Assembly: GCA_947455165.1 (NCBI GenBank)
Contig: CANGMP010000008.1
Span: 1-41,336 of the forward strand
Source: Acidimicrobiaceae bacterium
GTDB taxonomy: Bacteria; Actinomycetota; Acidimicrobiia; Acidimicrobiales; RAAP-2
Reading direction: 5' to 3'
Length of the DNA stretch: 41,336 nucleotides
The notes beneath the pieces are model-generated. The model had not been told where the DNA came from. It saw only the letters and a list, made by a program, of their open reading frames with translations, and did no database searches. Position 1 is the first letter of the stretch, and the number at the start of each line of letters is the position of its first letter. Shown here in pieces: positions 31,639 through 38,993 of the stretch. Both the position numbers and the translations under genes were made by a program.

Positions 31639-33281
31639 ATCACACGCCCGTCGATGGCGCTGCGAACAGCCGCGCCGTGTGCCGTGACTTCGTAATACGC
31701 GTATTGACGCCAGCGTCGAGCGAGTCGACGAGCCTGCTCGTCGGTAATGCCAAAGATAGCGGCGCCCGGTTCGTTCCACTGATCACTCGACGGGTCGGCA
31801 CCCTCGCTCGGGAGCCACTCCCAGTGGCGATCGTCCAGTTCCGTGCGGAACTGATGAACGAGGTTCTCGTTTTGAGAAGTCGATGTCGAGTGGCCGATGG
31901 GGTTGCACGGTGTCACGACGAAAAAGGAGCCACGTCGCTCGGCTAGCTGCGTCGCCGTGATCCGCACGTCTTCGTGCTCGACGTGCAAGAGCGCCGGCGG
32001 AGATTGGTAGGCAGCGACGAGGTGCGGCGGTACATCACTTTCGTTTGCCTCGGGGCGATCCGTCGAAACCGCCCAGTCGGCGAAGGCCACCGCTGCCGCA
32101 ACCGTGGCCGTCGTGCGGGGCGAGTGCGAGAGGTCGTAGGCGTGCTGGGTCAATGGGAGCTCAACGTGCCACAGTGGCGCGTCATCACCCAAAAGTTCTC
32201 GGTACCGGCCGGCGAAGGAACGGGCCACTTGGTAGTCCACCAGCGTGTCGCTGCGTCCCTGCAGCAGTAAAAATGGCGGCGCATCGGCCGCGATTCGTTC
32301 ACGCGGCGACGCCAGTCGGAACACTTCAGTGTGTTTCGCCAGGCTGTGACCCATCACGGTTTGTTCCAACAGGACCTTGAGACCGCGTTCGTGTCCCCGC
32401 CAGGCATCAGTATCGGCCGTCATGTCAAGGACGCCGTAGAGCGAGATGCACCCGCGCACCGACAAGTCGGTCTGACCAATCTCACCGGCCGGGCGCCACT
32501 GGTCGGACTCACCGATGAGGCTCAGGAGCGCCGCGAGGTGACCGCCGGCCGAACCACCGGCCACCACAATGCGGTCGGGGTCGCCGCCGTACGCGGCGAT
32601 GGTGCGCTTCACCCAAGCCAACGCCAACCGGGCGTCTTCGATCTGTGCCGGCCAGCGGTGTCGAGGTGAGAGCCGGTAGTTGATGGCGACCACGAGATAA
32701 CCCCGACGAGCGAACTCAAACATCATGGGACGAGCTTGCTCGCGCTTGTCGCCGTAGATCCACGCGCCGCCGTGGATATAAAAGAGAACCGGTCGGTGCG
32801 TGCCACTGCGCGTCGTACTCATGAGGTCGAGTCGGTTGCGAACATCTGGGCCGTACTTCACATTGCGAACGACGTGAATATCGCGTGAGCGAAATGGCAA
32901 GATCACGAGGGATCGCCACCACCGCGTGAAGTTCATCGGCTTCACGTCGTCGAGATTGAGTGGGAACGGCCCCGAGCTCTTCATCGAACGGTGCGTGGTG
33001 CGACGAGCGAGCCACCACGATCCCATCAAGATCAAACTCCCCAACACGACGAAGGTGACTTCGACAAACCAGGTCGTGCGAATCCAACCCGTCGGCACAC
33101 CCCACCACAGCATGAAGGCGAGCCAGGCGCTCTGGGCGAAAAGCGTCGCCCCGGCCAGCTCGCCTCCGGGCCACCCGACCGTGAAGGCCAACACCGAGAG
33201 CGGACCCCGGTGAGCCGGCTTGAGGGCCGTGGCAGTCACGATGACAAAGAAGGTGGAGACGAGTAGTGCGAGCCAGATCAC
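31635..33281 (-). CDS. Membrane-anchored alpha/beta hydrolase with C-terminal DUF3293-like domain
   Basis: This 548-residue protein has three parts. Residues 1-95 hold two or three hydrophobic helices. Residues 135-405 are an HSL-type esterase: HGGAWIYGDKR (oxyanion, 170-180), nucleophile Ser244 in GGSAGG, Asp345 in GRSDTLVD and His380 in TQHAYD. Residues 422-545 look like DUF3293, with FVVTPCNPIGHSTSTSQNEN, then WNEPGAAIFGITDEQARRLA and RRWRQYAYYEV. The three parts are one uninterrupted frame. The start is GTG 33281, with GGAGGT immediately adjacent; this unusually short spacing makes the start uncertain. The substrate is likely a lipid or ester near the membrane. The stop interlocks with valS. 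Confidence 0.85.
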   Translation of the reverse strand: MIWLALLVSTFFVIVTATALKPAHRGPLSVLAFTVGWPGGELAGATLFAQSAWLAFMLWWGVPTGWIRTTWFVEVTFVVLGSLILMGSWWLARRTTHRSMKSSGPFPLNLDDVKPMNFTRWWRSLVILPFRSRDIHVVRNVKYGPDVRNRLDLMSTTRSGTHRPVLFYIHGGAWIYGDKREQARPMMFEFARRGYLVVAINYRLSPRHRWPAQIEDARLALAWVKRTIAAYGGDPDRIVVAGGSAGGHLAALLSLIGESDQWRPAGEIGQTDLSVRGCISLYGVLDMTADTDAWRGHERGLKVLLEQTVMGHSLAKHTEVFRLASPRERIAADAPPFLLLQGRSDTLVDYQVARSFAGRYRELLGDDAPLWHVELPLTQHAYDLSHSPRTTATVAAAVAFADWAVSTDRPEANESDVPPHLVAAYQSPPALLHVEHEDVRITATQLAERRGSFFVVTPCNPIGHSTSTSQNENLVHQFRTELDDRHWEWLPSEGADPSSDQWNEPGAAIFGITDEQARRLARRWRQYAYYEVTAHGAAVRSAIDGRVI

Positions 33282-33321
33282 ACCTCCATTCTGCTCCCTT
33301 TGCGTCGGAAGAATTTCTCCA

Positions 33322-33327
33322 TAGGCT
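33322..33327 (+). promoter_or_regulatory. -10 box for leaderless transcript of the LLM oxidoreductase gene
   Basis: TAGGCT, 7 nt (CAACCCC), then ATG 33335. No SD is present, and the divergent hydrolase starts only 53 nt away. Confidence 0.55.
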
Positions 33328-33334
33328 CAACCCC

Positions 33335-34255
33335 ATGACAAGTGAGACCTACACCCTCCCCGAGAACCTGGCCCGCCTCCGCGGCACGGTCGGCGTCTGG
33401 ACCCCGACCGCCGACCTCACGAGCGCCAAGGAGACTGGCGCCCTGGCCGAACGGGTTGAACGGGCCGGCTTTTCGGCGATGTGGATTCCCGAAGCGTGGG
33501 GACGCGAAGCCTTCACCAACGCCGGTCTCTTGCTCGCAGGTTCTCACTCCCTCGTGATCGCCACTGGTATCGCCAACATCTGGGGCCGCGACCCCGTGGC
33601 AGCGGCGGCCGCGTCCAAGACGTTGAACGCCGCCTATGACGACCGATTCGTCCTCGGCCTCGGCGTCAGTCACCAGCCGCTCGTCGAAGGTCTGCGCGGC
33701 CACCAGTACGCCGGACCCGTGGCCGCGATGCGCGCCTACCTCAGCGCAATGGATGCAGCGCCCAACTTCTCGTCCGAGGGACGACTGCGATTCTCCAAAG
33801 TCATTGCGGCCCTGGGCCCCAAGATGCTCGAAGCTGGTGCCGAACTGGCCGACGGAGTCCACCCCTATCTCGTTACACCCGAGCACACCGCGACGGCCCG
33901 AGCCGCGATGGGTCCGACGAAGTTTGTCGGCGTCGAGCAGGCCGTTGTCCTCGGCCAGAGCCGCGACGTATTCCTAGAGCGCGCTCACGCCTACCTCGAG
34001 ATCTACACCGGTCTCGACAACTACCGCAACTCGTGGCGCCGACTCGGTTTCACCGACGAGGACTTTGTGCGCGGCGGCTCGGAACGACTCTGCGACGCGC
34101 TCGTGATTCACGGTGACGAATCGAAGATCATGGCCGGTGTGAAGGAGCATTTTGAGGCTGGCGCCGACCACGTCTGCCTCCAATTCCTCAGTGACAACAT
34201 GCGCACGAGTCCATTCGAGGACTGGGACCGCGTCGGCGCTGGACTCACAAAGTGA
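33335..34255 (+). CDS. LLM-class (F420-type) oxidoreductase, TIGR03620-like
   Basis: This 306-residue TIM-barrel enzyme of the luciferase-like family has GVWTPTADLTSAKETGALAE near the start, WIPEAWGREAFTNAGLLLAG, LVIATGIANIWGRDPVAAAA, and DRFVLGLGVSHQPLVEGLRG, the usual F420- or FMN-binding blocks. In Actinobacteria this subgroup mostly uses coenzyme F420. Substrate unknown. ATG 33335 is preferred over an in-frame upstream ATG because of the TAGGCT box 7 nt before it. The SRPBCC gene overlaps its stop by 4 nt, so the two are expressed together. Confidence 0.88.
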   Translation: MTSETYTLPENLARLRGTVGVWTPTADLTSAKETGALAERVERAGFSAMWIPEAWGREAFTNAGLLLAGSHSLVIATGIANIWGRDPVAAAAASKTLNAAYDDRFVLGLGVSHQPLVEGLRGHQYAGPVAAMRAYLSAMDAAPNFSSEGRLRFSKVIAALGPKMLEAGAELADGVHPYLVTPEHTATARAAMGPTKFVGVEQAVVLGQSRDVFLERAHAYLEIYTGLDNYRNSWRRLGFTDEDFVRGGSERLCDALVIHGDESKIMAGVKEHFEAGADHVCLQFLSDNMRTSPFEDWDRVGAGLTK

Positions 34256-34689
34256 AGACGCCCTCGATTGACATCACGCGCCACTATTCAGTAAGCGCCA
34301 CCGAGCTCTGGAGTGAACTTCGCCACATTGACCGGCACGTCAACTGGATGGCTGACGCCGAATCAATTACGTTTCTGTCCGACCAACGGGAGGGCATTGA
34401 CACCTCGTTTACCTGTCGGACCAAGATTGGGCCGATCGTCCTTACCGACGTGATGACGATCACAGCCTGGGAGGACGAGCGCATCATGGGAGTTCGTCAC
34501 CACGGCATTGTGACTGGCGTGGGGACCTTTACCCTCAACCCCTCGGGAACCGGCGTCGACCTGACCTGGCACGAAGCGTTGAATTTTCCTTGGTTTTTCG
34601 CTGGAACGCTCGGTGCCTACATCGCCCGGCCAATCTTGCGGGCTGTCTGGCGAGGCAACCTCAAACGACTAGAAAAAGCGTTCAAATAA
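34252..34689 (+). CDS. SRPBCC-fold (polyketide cyclase/START-like) protein
   Basis: This 145-residue protein begins MKTPSIDITRHYSVSATELW, the usual first strand and helix of the SRPBCC fold. It continues IDRHVNWMADAESI, GPIVLTDVMTITAW, GVGTFTLNPSGTGVDLTWHE and a final amphipathic helix (LRAVWRGNLKRLEKAFK). These domains bind hydrophobic ligands. GTG 34252 overlaps the LLM stop (GTGA), implying translational coupling and perhaps shared substrate handling. Confidence 0.83.
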   Translation: MKTPSIDITRHYSVSATELWSELRHIDRHVNWMADAESITFLSDQREGIDTSFTCRTKIGPIVLTDVMTITAWEDERIMGVRHHGIVTGVGTFTLNPSGTGVDLTWHEALNFPWFFAGTLGAYIARPILRAVWRGNLKRLEKAFK

Positions 34690-34798
34690 GAGGATTCTGG
34701 CGAAGTCACGTGGTGGTCTATCTTGGTCTCGCAACATTCACTTCGAAGTATCATTAATTTGAATAATTACTGAATAAAGAAGTTAAAGGGGGCCTTGC

Positions 34799-35419
34799 GT
34801 GGATAGCACAACGACAAAACCGTCACGCACGCCAATCAACCGGGAACTCATTCTCGATCACACAATGAGCCTGTTGACCGAGCACGGAATCGCCGGATTC
34901 CGTCTTAAGGACCTAGCCCACCGTCTCGAAGTAACAATTCCCAACTTGTACCGCTACTTCAAGGACCGCGAAGAGATCATTCGCGCCACCTTTACTCGAG
35001 CTCACGTGCTTCACTGCAACGAGTTGGCGAACACATTGAGCGAGCGCGCCGAAACCCTCACGTCGCACGAAGATCTTTGGGACACGTTGCGAGGCATAAT
35101 TCCCGAACTGTCATCCACCATGGCTCAGGAGGAGCGAATCATTCGCTTTAAGGCCATGGCCAACATGCACGACTCCCGTGGCAACAACGATATGGCGGAC
35201 GCCCTCAACCAGGTTCACCAGGCCACCGCGAAGGTATTTGCTCGCGCCCAGACCGAGGGCATCGTCGACAACACCCTCTGCCCCGAAGCGCTGTCGTTTG
35301 TTCTTCGAAGCCTCGTGGCCGGAATGGTCATCTGGGACATCGACAAGTCGATGAACATCTCCGAAGAGGACCTGGGCAAGGTCTTTGATCGCTTCTACGC
35401 GGCCATTCGTCCAATCTAG
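34799..35419 (+). CDS. TetR-family regulator
   Basis: This 206-residue regulator has an HTH (NRELILDHTMSLLTEHGIAG, then LKDLAHRLEVTIPNLYRYFKDREEII) followed by a helical C-terminal domain (PEALSFVLRSLVAGMVIWDI). GTG start with AAAGGGGG about 5 nt upstream. The 109-nt region before it is markedly AT-rich for this genome and contains TAATT-N5-AATTA at 34755-34769, a possible but weak operator. The regulated genes are unknown. The stop interlocks with that of the membrane protein (CTAG, 35416-35419). Confidence 0.88.
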   Translation: MDSTTTKPSRTPINRELILDHTMSLLTEHGIAGFRLKDLAHRLEVTIPNLYRYFKDREEIIRATFTRAHVLHCNELANTLSERAETLTSHEDLWDTLRGIIPELSSTMAQEERIIRFKAMANMHDSRGNNDMADALNQVHQATAKVFARAQTEGIVDNTLCPEALSFVLRSLVAGMVIWDIDKSMNISEEDLGKVFDRFYAAIRPI

Positions 35420-35883
35420 AACGACTCGCCCGGCCCGATCACGGTCACCTCGCTCGTTCGGCGAAACGGTGCCAGCACCAGCTTGGTCACGAGCGAGCTG
35501 AGAACGAGCAATCCGGCCTGCAGGGCCCCAAGCCCAACCCAGCCCAGTACGACGTAGCCGGTCGCCAAGAGAAACCCGCCAATGATTCCGTGCTTAGTGC
35601 TCAGGAGAAAACCCACGTAGGTCGGCACGACGTTGAAAAGTGCCGCCACCAGCGGTGCGGTGAATGATGTGCCCACCCGTCGGCGAATTCCAAGAATGAC
35701 GCCCAGTGCGATGGTGGACCAAAACCAAACCTGTTCGGCGCGAGTGATGTGCGAGCTAAAGACGTGACCAGTGCGGACCATCAGACCCCAGCAGACGGCC
35801 TGAATAGTGGCCCAGAGGAAAATGACGCCGCCGGCTGGTCCGCGGGTCTGCTCGCGCACTCGAAAAACAACTGAATTTGCCAT
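35416..35883 (-). CDS. Small polytopic membrane protein, 155 aa
   Basis: I recognise no family. From ATG 35883 there are about four hydrophobic segments (near 18-36, 53-68, 75-95 and 100-135) and a short C-terminal tail ending VIGPGESF. The frame is open 23 codons upstream, but TATGTT lies 6 nt before ATG 35883, suggesting a leaderless start there. It is divergent from the S51-like gene. A role in transport or lipid handling cannot be claimed from sequence. Confidence 0.7.
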   Translation of the reverse strand: MANSVVFRVREQTRGPAGGVIFLWATIQAVCWGLMVRTGHVFSSHITRAEQVWFWSTIALGVILGIRRRVGTSFTAPLVAALFNVVPTYVGFLLSTKHGIIGGFLLATGYVVLGWVGLGALQAGLLVLSSLVTKLVLAPFRRTSEVTVIGPGESF

Positions 35884-35889
35884 ACTCGC

Positions 35890-35895
35890 AACATA
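35890..35895 (-). promoter_or_regulatory. -10 box of the membrane protein gene
   Basis: TATGTT on the minus strand, 6 nt (GCGAGT) before ATG 35883, with no SD. Confidence 0.5.
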
Positions 35896-35933
35896 CACAG
35901 CCGGCAATTCTTTCGAGTGGCAGCTTTGACCGG

Positions 35934-35939
35934 TACGCT
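35934..35939 (+). promoter_or_regulatory. -10 box of the S51-like gene
   Basis: TACGCT, 6 nt (CGCCAC), then GTG 35946. It supports the downstream start over ATG 35877. Confidence 0.5.
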
Positions 35940-35945
35940 CGCCAC

Positions 35946-37043
35946 GTGACAAGCATCCTCGCCATCCTCGGCTCTGGCGAAACGGCGCCCAACATGGTCA
36001 AGGTTCACCGCGAACTTTTTGGCCACCTCGACTCGGTGCGGGCCATCATGCTCGACACGCCCTACGGCTTTCAGGAGAACATTCCCCAGCTCACCGAAAA
36101 GACGGTGACTTACTTTTCAACGTCGCTCCACGTCGACGTCGCCCCGGCGCCTTTCCACCGTTTTGAGTCATCGTCTGAACTCGAGCGAACCACATTTCTT
36201 CAGAGCGTTCGTGACGCTAACTACGTCTTTGCCGGTCCCGGGAGTCCGAGCTACGCCCTCGCCCAATGGTCGCCGCTCTCCCTCGGCAACGAGCTTCGGC
36301 ACGTCTTGGCCAACGGCGTGGTCTGTTTTTCCTCAGCCGCAGCCCTCACACTCGGTGCGTTCACGGCCCCCATCTACGAGATCTATAAAGTCGGCGCCCC
36401 GCTCTCGTGGCTACCCGGTCTTGACGTCTTGGGCGCCGTCGGACTGCGTGCCGCCATCATTCCTCACTACGACAACGCCGAAGGTGGCAACCACGACACG
36501 CGCTTTTGTTACATGGGTGCAACACGCCTCGACAAGCTCGAAGCAATGCTGGATGACGACGTCGCCATTTTCGGCGTGGACGAACACACGGCCGCCATCT
36601 TTGACCTCGAAGCTGACACGCTGAGCGTTCAGGGTCGTGGCGGGGCTTACTGGAGAACTCGTACCGGCGTGATTGCGGTCGCCAATGGCACCACGGTGCC
36701 TCTCAGCGAACTCCGTAACGCACCGCTCGATCCACTTCCGATTCAGCCCGTGGTCCAAGAGAGTCGTGAACTCTCGCCCGCCGAACTCGGTGAGCTCGTG
36801 GCGGCCGGGACGGCCGATTCGCTCGACGCCCTCGCCCGCCTCGTCGCCCTCGCCACCACGGGTGGACCGGGCCGTGTTGACCCCACCCCACTCGTTGATG
36901 CCGTCCTCGAAGCGCGAGCCGCGGCCCGCAAGGCCGGCCAATACGAACTCAGCGACCAGTTGCGTGACGCCGTGACCAGTCTTGGTATCGAAGTGAGTGA
37001 CAGCCCCGCGGGAGCGACGTGGCGTTTCCGGGACGATAACTAA
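35946..37043 (+). CDS. S51-like (class I glutaminase-fold) protein with CysRS-like C-terminal tail
   Basis: In this 365-residue protein, residues 1-260 resemble the peptidase S51/cyanophycinase, class I glutamine amidotransferase-like fold: ILAILGSGETAPN, VRAIMLDTPYGFQEN, VFAGPGSPSYAL, then VVCFSSAAALTLGAF at the nucleophile elbow (Ser129 or Ser130) and PHYDNAEGGNHDTRFC with H174. Residues 316-360 (VLEARAAARKAGQYELSDQL, then GIEVSDSPAGATWR) look like the extreme C-terminus of cysteinyl-tRNA synthetase. An ungapped match to this window's own CysS tail has 15 of 40 identical. Activity and ligand are unknown. GTG start with a -10 box 6 nt upstream. Confidence 0.8.
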   Translation: MTSILAILGSGETAPNMVKVHRELFGHLDSVRAIMLDTPYGFQENIPQLTEKTVTYFSTSLHVDVAPAPFHRFESSSELERTTFLQSVRDANYVFAGPGSPSYALAQWSPLSLGNELRHVLANGVVCFSSAAALTLGAFTAPIYEIYKVGAPLSWLPGLDVLGAVGLRAAIIPHYDNAEGGNHDTRFCYMGATRLDKLEAMLDDDVAIFGVDEHTAAIFDLEADTLSVQGRGGAYWRTRTGVIAVANGTTVPLSELRNAPLDPLPIQPVVQESRELSPAELGELVAAGTADSLDALARLVALATTGGPGRVDPTPLVDAVLEARAAARKAGQYELSDQLRDAVTSLGIEVSDSPAGATWRFRDDN

Positions 37044-37044
37044 G

Positions 37045-37050
37045 TACCGT
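37045..37050 (+). promoter_or_regulatory. -10 box of the methyltransferase gene
   Basis: TACCGT, 7 nt (GGTTGGT), then ATG 37058. It lies directly after the S51-like stop and supports ATG 37058 over GTG 37049. Confidence 0.45.
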
Positions 37051-37057
37051 GGTTGGT

Positions 37058-37669
37058 ATGGGTCTCTACCGTCGTTTCCTCGCTCCGCGCTTCGTTGACA
37101 CCATCTGCTCCCCCAAGGCCCTCGGGGCCTGGCGCGCACGATGCGTTGAAGACCTGACCGGTCACGTGATTGAGATTGGATTTGGAGCCGGTCGCAACCT
37201 TCCTTACTACCCAGACTCCGTGACGGCCATTACCGCCGTTGAACCGTCGGCCATTATGCGCCAACGCGGTGCTCGGCGTATTGAGGCCTTTGGCCGCGAA
37301 TTCCACTGGGGCGGACTCGACGGTCAACGTCTCGAAGTAGCCGACGCTTCACTCGACGCGGCCGTCGTCACGTTCTCGCTCTGCACGATTCCCGACGCCC
37401 AAGCCGCCCTGCGAGAACTGCGTCGGGTGGTCAAGCCCGGCGGCGAGCTTCGTGTCCTCGAACACGGCATCTCCCCAGACCCGAAGATCGCTCGCTGGCA
37501 ACACCGGCTCGATGGCTTCGAACAAGTCATCGCCGATGGTTGTCACCTCACGCGCGACCCCGTTGAAGCCGTCACGTCCGCTGGATGGACTATCAACTCG
37601 ACGTATCAGCGCTACGCCCCCGGCCCCAAGCCCTGGGCCTACTTCACCAGCCTGCGAGCCCAGTCGTAG
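37058..37669 (+). CDS. Class I SAM-dependent methyltransferase
   Basis: This 203-residue Methyltransf_11-type enzyme has motif I VIEIGFGAGRNLPYY (SAM-binding glycines), motif II ITAVEPSAIM (acidic Glu for the ribose), and LEVADASLDAAVVTFSLCTI then LRRVVKPGGELRVLEHG. The C-terminal part (RWQHRLDGFEQVIADGCHLT) resembles small METTL7-like and phospholipid methyltransferase-like proteins. Substrate unknown. Its TAG overlaps the GTG of the next gene by one base (TAGTG), so the two are coupled. Confidence 0.87.
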   Translation: MGLYRRFLAPRFVDTICSPKALGAWRARCVEDLTGHVIEIGFGAGRNLPYYPDSVTAITAVEPSAIMRQRGARRIEAFGREFHWGGLDGQRLEVADASLDAAVVTFSLCTIPDAQAALRELRRVVKPGGELRVLEHGISPDPKIARWQHRLDGFEQVIADGCHLTRDPVEAVTSAGWTINSTYQRYAPGPKPWAYFTSLRAQS

Positions 37670-38259
37670 TGACAGACCGCGTCGTTCTCGTTGGGGCCGA
37701 ATCGACTGGCACCACCACGCTCACGCGGGAGCTCTGCGAGATGTATCGCGCTCGAGGTGGAGAGTTCGCAAACACTCAGTGGGTGCGAGAGTTCGGGCGC
37801 GACATGTCCTTTATCAAATTGGATCGCGCTCGGGCAATCGACCCCGCCGCCGACATGGACACGTTGGTGTGGACCGACGATGATTTCATTGAGATCGCGC
37901 GAGAGCAAAATCGCATCGAAGATGAGGCCGCTGCCTTGACCGGTCCACTCCTGCTCTGCGACACCGATGCGTGGGCCACGGTCATCTGGCAGGAGCGGTA
38001 CATGGGCCATCGCACGCGCGATGTCGAAGCACTCGCGCAGCACGCACCAAGAGCTCTCTACATCCTCACGACCGATGAAGGCGTGGCCTTCGAGGCCGAT
38101 GAAATCCGCGATGGCGAGCACCTCCGTCACGCCATGACGAACCGCTTTCGCGAATGCCTAGAGGAGCAGGCGACGCCCTTCATTGAGGTTTCGGGTCTCA
38201 ACCGCGCCGCTCGCGTGGCGGCGGCCGTTGCGGCGATTGACGGAGTACTAGGCGTCTAG
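37669..38259 (+). CDS. NadR-kinase-like P-loop protein with altered Walker A
   Basis: This 196-residue protein starts VTDRVVLVGAESTGTTTLTR, closely like the ribosylnicotinamide kinase domain of NadR (GxESxGKxxL), but the Walker A lysine is Thr15. FANTQWVREFGRDMS, FIEIAREQNRIEDEAA and LLCDTDAWATVIW match the NadR-type kinase core (Walker B-like LLCDTDA). NadR kinases phosphorylate nicotinamide riboside; this may be a different nucleotide enzyme. GTG 37669 overlaps the methyltransferase TAG; an upstream in-frame ATG would lie inside that gene. The 3' end overlaps the convergent unknown gene by 12 nt. Confidence 0.78.
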   Translation: MTDRVVLVGAESTGTTTLTRELCEMYRARGGEFANTQWVREFGRDMSFIKLDRARAIDPAADMDTLVWTDDDFIEIAREQNRIEDEAAALTGPLLLCDTDAWATVIWQERYMGHRTRDVEALAQHAPRALYILTTDEGVAFEADEIRDGEHLRHAMTNRFRECLEEQATPFIEVSGLNRAARVAAAVAAIDGVLGV

Positions 38260-38904
38260 TTCGACGTAGTGCACAACTCGCTGGTACGAGTTGCCCAGTT
38301 CGTCTTGGAGGATGCAGGCAATGTTCTCGTCGCCCGTGCCGAGCTGCAGCGTCGTGGCCGGATCGGCATCAATCACAAAACTCCAACCTTTCGGCAGGGC
38401 CAAGCGACTCCCGAGGGTCGCGAGTGACTCCACCGTCTGCGTCGGGTCCACGTAGTGGGCGTACGCCTGGAGCAGGTAGCGGGTTCCATCGGGCGCGTGG
38501 AGGTAGTAGCGGGGCTCGTGGGCCGCAAACTCCCAAAAATTGTCGCGGCTGACGTACCGCTCGGTGTAGTCAATGCGTGAGGGCAGTTCGTCACCAAAGT
38601 CAATCGTGGCCGCCAAGAACATGGTCAACTCACCAAACGTCTTCACCGGGGCGGTCGCCCGCATACCGGCTTCGAGGGCATCGAAGGTCCAAAAACGCGG
38701 ACCGTTCTTGAAAACGAAAAGCGCACCGTGCTCCTTGGTGACTTCGTCGCCGTCGATGGCGTTAAAGAGTTCGGGCGGGCAGTCGTTGAAGCCCATTGTG
38801 TTCCAGACTTCCGCAAAGTAGCCATTCTCTCCCTGCTTAATGAAGAGCAGTTCGCCGTAGCGAACGTTGCGGAGATTCTCGAGGCGGGCGTACTTGGAAG
38901 ACAT
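38248..38904 (-). CDS. Hypothetical protein, 218 aa
   Basis: No family recognised. The protein is soluble, rich in aromatic and acidic residues, and begins MSSKYARLENLRNVRYGELL. Visible features are VWNTMGFNDCPPELFNAI, a GPRFWTFDALEAGMR segment, RYVSRDNFWEFAAHEPRYYL and LPKGWSFVIDADPATTLQLG. The end (IACILQDELGNSYQRVVHYV) looks like beta strands. It might be a small ligand-binding or enzyme-like beta protein. AAAGGA with a 5-nt spacer fixes ATG 38904. It is divergent from the CADD-like gene 89 nt away and overlaps the kinase gene by 12 nt. Confidence 0.7.
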   Translation of the reverse strand: MSSKYARLENLRNVRYGELLFIKQGENGYFAEVWNTMGFNDCPPELFNAIDGDEVTKEHGALFVFKNGPRFWTFDALEAGMRATAPVKTFGELTMFLAATIDFGDELPSRIDYTERYVSRDNFWEFAAHEPRYYLHAPDGTRYLLQAYAHYVDPTQTVESLATLGSRLALPKGWSFVIDADPATTLQLGTGDENIACILQDELGNSYQRVVHYVELDA

Positions 38905-38981
38905 GTGGATCCTTTGCAGTCGGAACTATTGACACAACTTATGCCAAATCTAACGTCCGCGCAAACATCCCAATTTCCCGC

Positions 38982-38987
38982 TACGGT
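38982..38987 (+). promoter_or_regulatory. -10 box of the CADD-like gene
   Basis: TACGGT, 6 nt (CATGCC), then ATG 38994, with no SD. Confidence 0.5.
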
Positions 38988-38993
38988 CATGCC

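Noticed and set aside
34755-34769. TAATT-N5-AATTA as a TetR operator
   Set aside because: The arms are only 5 bp in an AT-rich stretch, too weak to separate from chance.
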